Below are positions 11,017-20,500 of a stretch of 64,000 nucleotides of DNA, piece by piece; positions within the stretch are counted from its first letter, which is position 1, and each line of letters opens with the position of its first letter. Location: positions 376,874,166-376,938,165 of the forward strand of contig NC_080672.1 in the NCBI RefSeq assembly GCF_030247195.1, in the 5' to 3' direction. The position numbers were made by a program, and so were the translations under genes. The DNA comes from Topomyia yanbarensis (Eukaryota; Arthropoda; Insecta; Diptera; Culicidae). A model generated the notes under the pieces. That model ran no database searches, had not been told where the DNA came from, and was given only the letters and a program-made list of their open reading frames with translations.

Positions 11017-11499
11017 AATGAAAACAATAAGAACGGAATCAGAAACGTACGATACAGTAATGTCTCGATTATATAGTGGTTGACATGTTTGTTGGTGTGA
11101 TACGTTCAAATCAATTAACTGAAAAACAGATTGCTGCGTACTGGGACCCTTGAGTATTTGCCGTTTCCGATTATTATTTGTTGAAGCTAAATTTTTTAAA
11201 TGTTTTTCAAAAACTTCAGATTGATTTTTTGTTCTGCGAGTTTTTGAGTTTTAGGATTTTCGAGTAAATTGTATCTGTAATGATTGAAATCTTTTAATTT
11301 TGGATCTGTGGATCTTTAGATTTTTGGAACGATGGATCTTCAAATATATGCTGTTTGGTAATATTAGAAATTTTTATTTTTAAATCTATCGATCTTTGGA
11401 TCATGAGTTAGATCGTGGGAGCTTTTGATTTTTGTAGGATGGTAGCTTGGTTTTACATTTCTTACAAAAGAAATGTATAGGATTCGCTCAAACTTTGAC

Positions 11500-11670
11500 A
11501 ACTTTTTCCGAGGCCCGGAGGGCCGAGTCTCATATACCAATCGACTCAGCTCGACAAATTGAGACAATGTCTGTATGTGTGTGTGTGTGTGTATGTGTAT
11601 GTATGTATGTATGTACAAAATGTCATGTAATTATCTCAGCAATGGCTGAACCGATCTTAATGAAATTAGT
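11500..11670 (+). repeat. dispersed repeat, GGCCCGGAGGGCCGAGT family, copy 2
   Basis: GGCCCGGAGGGCCGAGTCTC, CCAATCGACTCAGCTC, a (TG)n/(TATG)n microsatellite at 11574-11613 and ATCTCAGCAATGGCTGAACCG follow in the same order as in the copy at 8166. The frames that cross it on both strands are by-products of the microsatellite. Confidence 0.6.
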
Positions 11671-12880
11671 TTCAAATGAAAGGCCTAACGTTGCCATTTG
11701 ACACTATTATTTTTGATTTTCGATATGTTGTTTACTTTCTGAGATATGTGCGATTTTGTCAAAACACAGCAGGTTTCTGGCGAATAACTTTTGAACAATA
11801 GAATATTGTCCCACAAACTACACATAAATAGAAAGCTTGTAAAAATACCTTTCTAAAAAGCTATAGATTTGTCTACATCCGTGCACGAGCGGCGGAGATA
11901 TTAAACATTTTGTATTTTTAGTCCTCGCTTACCAATTTCCACTAATTAAAAATGAGATTGTTTCATACAGAGTATTGCTTTACTGGTGTTTTAGGGGCAA
12001 AACTAAACCGATTTTGGATATCAGGGTATGAAAACACATCTACGTGATTCAAGGAATTCGATGTTGAGAAAATTTTGTGAATTACCTTTATAATAAATTA
12101 ACTATTTCTCAAACATCAATATGTAAGCTCACTTCAAAGACAAAATAATGTGTTGATAAAGAAACAGTGAGCTCTAGTATTTATCCCTTGGATTAGGCAT
12201 TGCGTTCAATCATGAGGTAAATGTTGGATTGTATATCAATACACAGATCAACAAGTAATTCACCTAGTAGTGAAATAAAAGGTTTATCATATAATTATAC
12301 TCGTGGCGTCACCGAAAGCGAAAGCAACTGTATGTTTGAAGCCCAAAAATCTAGCGAAAATTTATCTCTTTTGCAAGATTTAGGTTATACTGGTTATGGC
12401 GCAAAAATTACTACTTACATTATTTATGATAAAAATGTAAGAAATCAATATATCATAATAATATACCTATAAAAATAATATCACTGCATTAACCATCATT
12501 TGCCATTCCTCACACGCCCCCCATCTCTCTCTCTCTCGCTCTCTCTGACTCTCTTCTATCGCATCTATCTAGCTATTTCTGTTTCCATTTCTAAGTTGTG
12601 TGATAAGATCTTCTGCCAATCTGAAATATTTATTAATTGTAATTGCGAAGGTTTGAGAAAACAAAACTATTTTTTGTCTGCTGCTACATCAACTCAACTT
12701 TAATTCAATTGTATTCAAAGCCTGTATCTACACTACAATTAAGGAAATTCATGGCTATATCAGGAAAATATTTAGCTAAACTGGGTAATATGAAAGTTTG
12801 ACGATGAAAATTTTCAAAAGAGACATTCCACGTGCGATATTTAAACTATTCGTATCTATATTGAATTTTGAATGAAACAT
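11671..12880. other. no gene recognised; CT microsatellite
   Basis: AT-rich sequence. A CTCTCT/GCTCTC microsatellite lies at about 12524-12556. A 83-codon frame at 12221-12472 has no recognisable motif and was not accepted as a gene. Confidence 0.35.
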
Positions 12881-12884
12881 ATGC

Positions 12885-13015
12885 TCAAAGACTGAAAACT
12901 GAAGCCAGCAGGATTGGACTTGCCATCATGGTGGCGTGCAGATGGAAGACGGAACGTGGCGCAGGCGAATGAACCATGAGTTTTATCAGCTACACATTCG
13001 TTGTATTGGTACGAA
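12885..13015 (+). pseudogene. RTE/CR1-like LINE remnant
   Basis: Translation gives KTEASRIGLAI around 12896-12935, which resembles the RT thumb region of RTE-like elements. MEDGTWRRRMNHEFYQLH follows around 12942-12995, resembling the C-terminal segment (NGxWRRRxNxELYxLY) of the same proteins. The parts between have been lost. A related fragment with the same order lies at 28855-29590. Confidence 0.5.
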
Positions 13016-13875
13016 CTTTCATGAAAAATAACGGTTCAAAGACCAAAAATATCCACAAATTAGATCCAGGAAAAGAAGTCTCCCAAAGTACCCATTCTCG
13101 ATGGGGGATGCAACTACAATGTGTCTTCTAACTTATCGTCGTCCATATCTGGATATACTGAGTAGTTTGAACCATTTCTTTTTCACAGTATTGGTCTGTA
13201 TAGGACTTATTTATCCATATTTCCTGCACGAGAATTCCGAACGAAACAATATGAAAGTTATAAGGATGAATGGAAATTGCAATCAACTGAATGCACGGCT
13301 TTTATGCTATCAACATAGCCTAGACATTTCACACTATTTACTTCAATGCAAATAAAAACTTTGAAATATCTACCTGTCTCATTCACGAATCGCATTCTCC
13401 CTGTCGTTCTCTGTTCAAGGGGCTTGAAAGCACATGTGACCGTGTCTCATTTTACTATATTCAATTGCGCGTTAAAATACTGGACCAGTAAATTCTATTC
13501 TGTATATAAATCTTTTTTTCGGGAATATGTGACCAAAAAGTAAACTCCGAATTCCAAAGCAAATTGAACGTTCCAGGTTCCTGATAACTAATAAAGGTCC
13601 AACAATAAAGTAGAAACACCAAATAATCTTAAAACGACGCCGTCAAGTAAAGAAGCATGAAAACAAAAAGAATAAAACCAAAAAAAATGGAAACCCTAGA
13701 AAGTCCATTGCATATTTATTAGCATTTTCTCAGAAGATGGGATTTTCAAAAATATTTCAAAACTTTCTGATGCAATGGTTCTCAAATTCGTACAATCCGG
13801 TATATTCATTTTCATTATTCAAAAATGTTTTTAGCTTCAAATATATGACCATTTCATTTTAATTAATTATTTCAT
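13016..13875. other. no gene seen
   Basis: Unclassified sequence; frames up to 84 codons lack motifs and codon structure. Confidence 0.35.
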
Positions 13876-14695
13876 TCAGCATCTTTTTATTCCTTTTGTT
13901 CATCTGCTTTCATTTTACTTATTTTATTCGTTTCATTCTTTGGATTCACTCTGATCAGTTTATCCTCTTTGTGCATTTTACTCATATCATTCATTTAACT
14001 TATTTTATTCATTGTATGCATTTTATTCATTTTTTCCAGTTTATTCATTTTGTTCAGTTTCTTCATTTTAATAATCTGACAACTTTTTCAGTTTTAATCA
14101 TTTCATCCAAATAATTTATTTGATTCAATTTATTTTTTTATATTAATTTATAACCTTTTACCACTGTTTAATTTTTATTTTAATCAATGCATTTTATTCT
14201 GTTCATTTTCTTCTTTTTAGCCATTTTATCACTTCAGCTCATATTGTTTATTTGATTCGTTTGTTTTATTTATGCATTTCATGTATTTTTTACTTTATTC
14301 ATTTTGTTCATCCATTCTTTTTATTCATTTGATCCATTTAATTAATTTGATTCATAGTATTCACTGGATGAATTAAATCAATTTGATTCATTTGATTCAT
14401 TTTATTCATATCTTTAATTTTATGCATTTCATGTTCAGTCATTCGTTTTATTTCATTCAATTTGTTAGTATCAGTCAATTTATTCTATTAATCTTATAAC
14501 TATTTCTAAATATAATCTTAATTTTTATTTAAGAACCTAATCCAATTTGATCCGTGTATTTTCTAATTTTGATTTACATTAATTTTTCTACTCATTTTAT
14601 GAATTTAAAAACCTATTATTTCATTTTTTGCTTTACTTTTTTATTTCGGTCGTTTTGTTGATTTCTATAATTTATTCAGTTTATTCGAGATTTTA
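13876..14695. repeat. T-rich degenerate TTTATTCATTTT low-complexity tract
   Basis: About 820 bp dominated by variants of TTTATTCATTT on the plus strand with few G. The phase drifts constantly, so this is a decayed microsatellite expansion and not a regular array. Confidence 0.7.
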
Positions 14696-15350
14696 TTTGC
14701 GCAAGACTAGAAACTGTTTTCATCCCACCTCTAGTTGGGTGCCTACTTCTCGTGAGTTCTGCAAACTAATCCAATAGTGAAATGTGTAAGAAATGTCTCA
14801 TCTCACCGCTAGGTGGATTAAATCGGTTTTTGGTATCTTTTCAGTTTTGAAGCAACTAATATTTTGTGGGATTGCCATTATCCATTTTGCGAAGATTTGA
14901 TCCAAAGAGTTGTTGTTTTTATTTCTTCATTTTTAGATCTCAGGATCGATGTATGTTTGATTTTCTGAATATTGCAGTTCTTTCAAATCGGATTTTGAAC
15001 ATTGAATTGAATTGTTGGATTTTAGGATTTTTTATCTCAGAAAAGCTCAACGAGTTAGGCTGAGATTGAACCCACACCCACTGGGGTCACGCTTACCATA
15101 AACGGCGCCATCATTTTAAAGGTATTAGTTACTTTCATCTGTGTAAATATTTTCTAGATGATTATAAATTTGAATGTTTATGTTTCTCGACTATTCAAGA
15201 CTTCTAGAAAACATTAAGGAGTGTAAGATATTTCAGCTTTTTCAGCGCCATATTTTTCTATATTCTTCATTATTTTCATATTCCTTTTTTACAAAACAAC
15301 AAATCAAGCAATAAGTAAAAATGAATTAAAATGAATAATAAAGAGAAACG
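14696..15350. other. no gene seen
   Basis: Unclassified AT-rich sequence with no repeat partner noticed in the window. Confidence 0.35.
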
Positions 15351-15359
15351 GAAGACAAA

Positions 15360-15396
15360 AAAGATGGGTGGGTAATGTCTGCGACATAACCGGAGA
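15360..15396 (+). repeat. histone-block boundary motif, copy 1
   Basis: AGATGGGTGGGTAATGTCTG then CGACATAACCGGAG. The same motif stands at 15859 and 17022 and inverted at 5515-5560. It lies 3' of a histone stem-loop on the minus strand. Confidence 0.65.
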
Positions 15397-15512
15397 GATG
15401 TAGAATACATAAGGAACACGTTCTTCAAATATGTTGATACTCATTGGAATTTTCGGACAAAAGGTGATTTGGGCGAGGAATATTTCAAATTATTCTTTAC
15501 AAAAATGATGGT

Positions 15513-15528
15513 GGTCCTGAAAAGGACC
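15513..15528 (-). terminator. orphan histone 3' stem-loop
   Basis: The minus strand reads GGTCCTTTTCAGGACC followed by ACCA. The six stem pairs are perfect and the TTTC loop is canonical. No histone reading frame is recognisable upstream (15530-15650), so the gene it served has been deleted or has decayed beyond recognition. Confidence 0.88.
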
Positions 15529-15854
15529 GTTTTTGTTGGCGTTGTTGGCCTTGGTGAGGGAGATGGCTAACGATGAAATGAATTGTTAGCATGAGGAAGT
15601 CGCATAGTACTGGCCAATGGCAGAACAGATAATAATTGATTCCTGAAAATCATTTTTTTTTATTCATGTAAATTATACATACTTACAAATCTAATAGAAG
15701 ATTCCTGGTCGTATTTCTGAATCATTAGTGCGAACATTGTGTAATTTAGTTAAGTACAATGAAAGTTGCAAACTTTCCAAACTCGACCTTCTGTTCCTTC
15801 CGAAATATTGAAATGAGGTGTCTATATTAAACCGTTAGTCGTGGTCACAATAAA

Positions 15855-16121
15855 AAAAGATGGGTGGGTAATGTCTGTGACATAACCGGAGCGTCGTGAT
15901 TTCAATTCGAGACGTTAATTTAAATCTAATAATATTCAACAGAATCTCGTTTGAATGGGAAATTTTCAAATAATTCTCTATGGTAATAATGGTGGTTCTG
16001 AAAAGAACCTTTGGTATCGGCGTTGGTGTTGATGGTGATGCGTTGGATCGTTGGATATATTTGGCATGATAGTTACGTGCCTGGCGAACTGTTTTGTAGC
16101 CTCGAACAAAACGACAAGACT
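15855..16121. repeat. 267-bp duplicated segment, copy A
   Basis: It matches 17018-17284 with one mismatch noticed (TCTCG against TCACG near 15937) and no gap. It spans the boundary motif, the histone 3' untranslated region, the stem-loop and about 25 codons of H3. Flanks are much more diverged. Confidence 0.85.
15994..16009 (-). terminator. histone 3' stem-loop of H3 copy A
   Basis: The minus strand reads GGTTCTTTTCAGAACC, preceded by CCAAA and followed by ACCA, which is the full metazoan consensus context. All six stem pairs are intact. Confidence 0.92.
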
Positions 16122-16460
16122 CCCCACGGACACGTTGAGCCAATTTAATGTATTTGGCCTGAAAGTTATGCGCTTGGCGCACTATTTTGCATTCTCGAAC
16201 AAACCGACCAAGTAGGCATCGTTGGCTTCTCGGGGCATCATTAGCTTTGTAAGCGTAGCTCGACTTTGCAGTCCTGCACAATCTCACGGCCCAGACGCTG
16301 GAACGATAGCCTACAGATTAGTTGCTCTGTTGCCCTTTAGTTGGGGCGAAATTCTTGCAGGGCGACAGTTCCTGATCGCGTTGCGATGAGTCACCAGTAG
16401 CTGGGGCACTTTTTCCGACCGTCGTCATCGCCAACTGCTTTCCTTCGGTGGACTGGCTGC
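16045..16460 (-). pseudogene. chimeric histone H3 pseudogene (copy A)
   Basis: Reading the minus strand from about 16455, recognisable H3 pieces appear in order: KQLA and KSAPATG; HRNAIRNCRPARIS (HRYRPGTVALREI region); QRL, REIVQDCKVEL; EANDAYLVGLFEN; CAKRITF; then AKYIKLAQRVRGE in another frame (H3 PKDIQLARRIRGE). Several frameshifts and stops separate them. Right after the RGE end, at about 16120, a second C-terminal H3 piece begins (VLFEATKQFA, RHVTIMPN) and runs into the 3' untranslated region and stem-loop. The gene is thus a fusion of one nearly full-length decayed H3 and the 3' part of another. The joint falls at the shared word AGTCTTGTC, which points to recombination between copies. 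Confidence 0.9.
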
Positions 16461-16510
16461 TTGCTAGTGCTTGAACGAATACGAATGATGAGAAAAACCG
16501 ACCGACAGAT

Positions 16511-16519
16511 ATTTATATA
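16511..16519 (-). promoter_or_regulatory. TATA box of H3 pseudogene
   Basis: TATATAAAT on the minus strand lies about 55 bp before the first recognisable H3 residues. A TCATCATTCG word sits about 25 bp downstream where a start site would be expected. This is the likely relic promoter of copy A. Confidence 0.45.
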
Positions 16520-16696
16520 ATCGCGCTAATATGCACTACAATCGCTTTCTCGCTCGTTCTCGTGCCGTGCATGAGCCTTTCCTTTCCGTCCGGCTTCTAA
16601 TGGCCAAACCAAAGGAATATGCCGTCTTTCCCCCACCAACTGCTCTCGTCAAGCAACCCAATGCGAATAATCATAGGAACGAACATGTAGTGGAGC

Positions 16697-16706
16697 TATA
16701 TATAAA
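16697..16706 (+). promoter_or_regulatory. divergent TATA box, possibly of a lost H4 unit
   Basis: TATATATAAA faces away from the H3 promoter at 16511. About 40 bp downstream, TGACGGCTCTGTGCGGGATG resembles a decayed H4 start (M-T-G-R-G-K-G). Insect H3 and H4 genes are often divergent, so this fits, but the H4 start match is weak. Confidence 0.3.
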
Positions 16707-16799
16707 CTTTTCATTATTTTATTGTTCGGTTGGTCCACCATTGTGACGGCTCTGTGCGGGATGGGCTGAAAATTTTCACTTTTCCGGGTCGTTTTCGAA

Positions 16800-17017
16800 A
16801 AAATTTTCAAAACACATTTTTTTGTTATTAGTGCATGTTATACATACTTCAAATTTTAATACAGCATAGAGGAACATATTTGCAACAAATTGGCCTAAAA
16901 ATCAAATCATTCTGTTAAGTATGATAAAAGTTATTAACGTTCAAAATCTGACGCGGCGCCGCAGCCGATATTTTGAAACGGGACCCCGGTATTGAAAGCT
17001 TAAATGTATTCTACATT
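16800..17017. repeat. histone-block spacer
   Basis: It contains the word GATATTTTGAAACGGGACC, inverted relative to the spacer at 3880-3900, and resembles 15650-15854 (ATTATACATACTT and nearby words). It is intergenic sequence of the decayed histone unit. Confidence 0.5.
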
Positions 17018-17284
17018 AAAAGATGGGTGGGTAATGTCTGTGACATAACCGGAGCGTCGTGATTTCAATTCGAGACGTTAATTTAAATCTAATAATATTC
17101 AACAGAATCACGTTTGAATGGGAAATTTTCAAATAATTCTCTATGGTAATAATGGTGGTTCTGAAAAGAACCTTTGGTATCGGCGTTGGTGTTGATGGTG
17201 ATGCGTTGGATCGTTGGATATATTTGGCATGATAGTTACGTGCCTGGCGAACTGTTTTGTAGCCTCGAACAAAACGACAAGACT
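17018..17284. repeat. 267-bp duplicated segment, copy B
   Basis: Partner of 15855-16121 at a constant offset of 1163 bp. Confidence 0.85.
17157..17172 (-). terminator. histone 3' stem-loop of H3 copy B
   Basis: The minus strand reads GGTTCTTTTCAGAACC with CCAAA before and ACCA after, identical to copy A. Confidence 0.92.
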
Positions 17285-17370
17285 GGCTTCTTCGGGTACC
17301 ATTACGGCTGAACTTTATAAGCTTAGCTCGACTTTGAAATCCTGCACAATCTCACGAATCAGACACTGGT
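17205..17370 (-). pseudogene. histone H3 pseudogene, 3' half (copy B)
   Basis: The minus strand from 17369 reads QCLIREIVQDFKVELSL, stop, SSAVMVPEEASLVVLFEA, TKQFARHVTIMPNISN, in a single frame. This matches H3 from QRLVREIAQDF through VTIMPKDIQ with one nonsense codon. The 5' half of H3 is missing beyond about 17370. The stem-loop follows at 17157. Copy B is less scrambled than copy A and is the probable source of the C-terminal piece found in A. Confidence 0.9.
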
Positions 17371-17546
17371 AGGGCCATTTTGTTTGCTACTAGCACGGAG
17401 CTGCACAAAAAAATCATTTAATGCAAACACATGCAATTGAAGCAACACTGATCACTAGAGGGATGGTGAGGGAACACGCACATTCGTTTTGGTAATACTG
17501 ATAATAACAGTAGAAAGGAATGGAAAAGCAGTGCACGAAACGAGCG

Positions 17547-20500
17547 TTTTCTTGTTTTCTTGCCTTCTTGCTTTCTTGTTTTCTTGTTTTCTTGTTTTCT
17601 TGTTTTCTTGTTTTCTTGTTTTCTTGTTTTCTTGTTTTCTTGTTTTCTTGTTTTCTTGTTTTCTTGTTTTCTTGTTTTCTTGTTTTCTTGTTTTCTTGTT
17701 TTCTTGTTTTCTTGTTTTCTTGTTTTCTTGTTTTCTTGTTTTCTTGTTTTCTTGTTTTCTTGTTTTCTTGTTTTCTTGTTTTCTTGTTTTCTTGTTTTCT
17801 TGTTTTCTTGTTTTCTTGTTTTCTTGTTTTCTTGTTTTCTTGTTTTCTTGTTTTCTTGTTTTCTTGTTTTCTTGTTTTCTTGTTTTCTTGTTTTCTTGTT
17901 TTCTTGTTTTCTTGTTTTCTTGTTTTCTTGTTTTCTTGTTTTCTTGTTTTCTTGTTTTCTTGTTTTCTTGTTTTCTTGTTTTCTTGTTTTCTTGTTTTCT
18001 TGTTTTCTTGTTTTCTTGTTTTCTTGTTTTCTTGTTTTCTTGTTTTCTTGTTTTCTTGTTTTCTTGTTTTCTTGTTTTCTTGTTTTCTTGTTTTCTTGTT
18101 TTCTTGTTTTCTTGTTTTCTTGTTTTCTTGTTTTCTTGTTTTCTTGTTTTCTTGTTTTCTTGTTTTCTTGTTTTCTTGTTTTCTTGTTTTCTTGTTTTCT
18201 TGTTTTCTTGTTTTCTTGTTTTCTTGTTTTCTTGTTTTCTTGTTTTCTTGTTTTCTTGTTTTCTTGTTTTCTTGTTTTCTTGTTTTCTTGTTTTCTTGTT
18301 TTCTTGTTTTCTTGTTTTCTTGTTTTCTTGTTTTCTTGTTTTCTTGTTTTCTTGTTTTCTTGTTTTCTTGTTTTCTTGTTTTCTTGTTTTCTTGTTTTCT
18401 TGTTTTCTTGTTTTCTTGTTTTCTTGTTTTCTTGTTTTCTTGTTTTCTTGTTTTCTTGTTTTCTTGTTTTCTTGTTTTCTTGTTTTCTTGTTTTCTTGTT
18501 TTCTTGTTTTCTTGTTTTCTTGTTTTCTTGTTTTCTTGTTTTCTTGTTTTCTTGTTTTCTTGTTTTCTTGTTTTCTTGTTTTCTTGTTTTCTTGTTTTCT
18601 TGTTTTCTTGTTTTCTTGTTTTCTTGTTTTCTTGTTTTCTTGTTTTCTTGTTTTCTTGTTTTCTTGTTTTCTTGTTTTCTTGTTTTCTTGTTTTCTTGTT
18701 TTCTTGTTTTCTTGTTTTCTTGTTTTCTTGTTTTCTTGTTTTCTTGTTTTCTTGTTTTCTTGTTTTCTTGTTTTCTTGTTTTCTTGTTTTCTTGTTTTCT
18801 TGTTTTCTTGTTTTCTTGTTTTCTTGTTTTCTTGTTTTCTTGTTTTCTTGTTTTCTTGTTTTCTTGTTTTCTTGTTTTCTTGTTTTCTTGTTTTCTTGTT
18901 TTCTTGTTTTCTTGTTTTCTTGTTTTCTTGTTTTCTTGTTTTCTTGTTTTCTTGTTTTCTTGTTTTCTTGTTTTCTTGTTTTCTTGTTTTCTTGTTTTCT
19001 TGTTTTCTTGTTTTCTTGTTTTCTTGTTTTCTTGTTTTCTTGTTTTCTTGTTTTCTTGTTTTCTTGTTTTCTTGTTTTCTTGTTTTCTTGTTTTCTTGTT
19101 TTCTTGTTTTCTTGTTTTCTTGTTTTCTTGTTTTCTTGTTTTCTTGTTTTCTTGTTTTCTTGTTTTCTTGTTTTCTTGTTTTCTTGTTTTCTTGTTTTCT
19201 TGTTTTCTTGTTTTCTTGTTTTCTTGTTTTCTTGTTTTCTTGTTTTCTTGTTTTCTTGTTTTCTTGTTTTCTTGTTTTCTTGTTTTCTTGTTTTCTTGTT
19301 TTCTTGTTTTCTTGTTTTCTTGTTTTCTTGTTTTCTTGTTTTCTTGTTTTCTTGTTTTCTTGTTTTCTTGTTTTCTTGTTTTCTTGTTTTCTTGTTTTCT
19401 TGTTTTCTTGTTTTCTTGTTTTCTTGTTTTCTTGTTTTCTTGTTTTCTTGTTTTCTTGTTTTCTTGTTTTCTTGTTTTCTTGTTTTCTTGTTTTCTTGTT
19501 TTCTTGTTTTCTTGTTTTCTTGTTTTCTTGTTTTCTTGTTTTCTTGTTTTCTTGTTTTCTTGTTTTCTTGTTTTCTTGTTTTCTTGTTTTCTTGTTTTCT
19601 TGTTTTCTTGTTTTCTTGTTTTCTTGTTTTCTTGTTTTCTTGTTTTCTTGTTTTCTTGTTTTCTTGTTTTCTTGTTTTCTTGTTTTCTTGTTTTCTTGTT
19701 TTCTTGTTTTCTTGTTTTCTTGTTTTCTTGTTTTCTTGTTTTCTTGTTTTCTTGTTTTCTTGTTTTCTTGTTTTCTTGTTTTCTTGTTTTCTTGTTTTCT
19801 TGTTTTCTTGTTTTCTTGTTTTCTTGTTTTCTTGTTTTCTTGTTTTCTTGTTTTCTTGTTTTCTTGTTTTCTTGTTTTCTTGTTTTCTTGTTTTCTTGTT
19901 TTCTTGTTTTCTTGTTTTCTTGTTTTCTTGTTTTCTTGTTTTCTTGTTTTCTTGTTTTCTTGTTTTCTTGTTTTCTTGTTTTCTTGTTTTCTTGTTTTCT
20001 TGTTTTCTTGTTTTCTTGTTTTCTTGTTTTCTTGTTTTCTTGTTTTCTTGTTTTCTTGTTTTCTTGTTTTCTTGTTTTCTTGTTTTCTTGTTTTCTTGTT
20101 TTCTTGTTTTCTTGTTTTCTTGTTTTCTTGTTTTCTTGTTTTCTTGTTTTCTTGTTTTCTTGTTTTCTTGTTTTCTTGTTTTCTTGTTTTCTTGTTTTCT
20201 TGTTTTCTTGTTTTCTTGTTTTCTTGTTTTCTTGTTTTCTTGTTTTCTTGTTTTCTTGTTTTCTTGTTTTCTTGTTTTCTTGTTTTCTTGTTTTCTTGTT
20301 TTCTTGTTTTCTTGTTTTCTTGTTTTCTTGTTTTCTTGTTTTCTTGTTTTCTTGTTTTCTTGTTTTCTTGTTTTCTTGTTTTCTTGTTTTCTTGTTTTCT
20401 TGTTTTCTTGTTTTCTTGTTTTCTTGTTTTCTTGTTTTCTTGTTTTCTTGTTTTCTTGTTTTCTTGTTTTCTTGTTTTCTTGTTTTCTTGTTTTCTTGTT

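Noticed and set aside
12221..12472. 83-codon plus-strand frame starting MLDCISIHRS
   Set aside because: No motif, AT-rich composition like its surroundings, no splice or promoter support.
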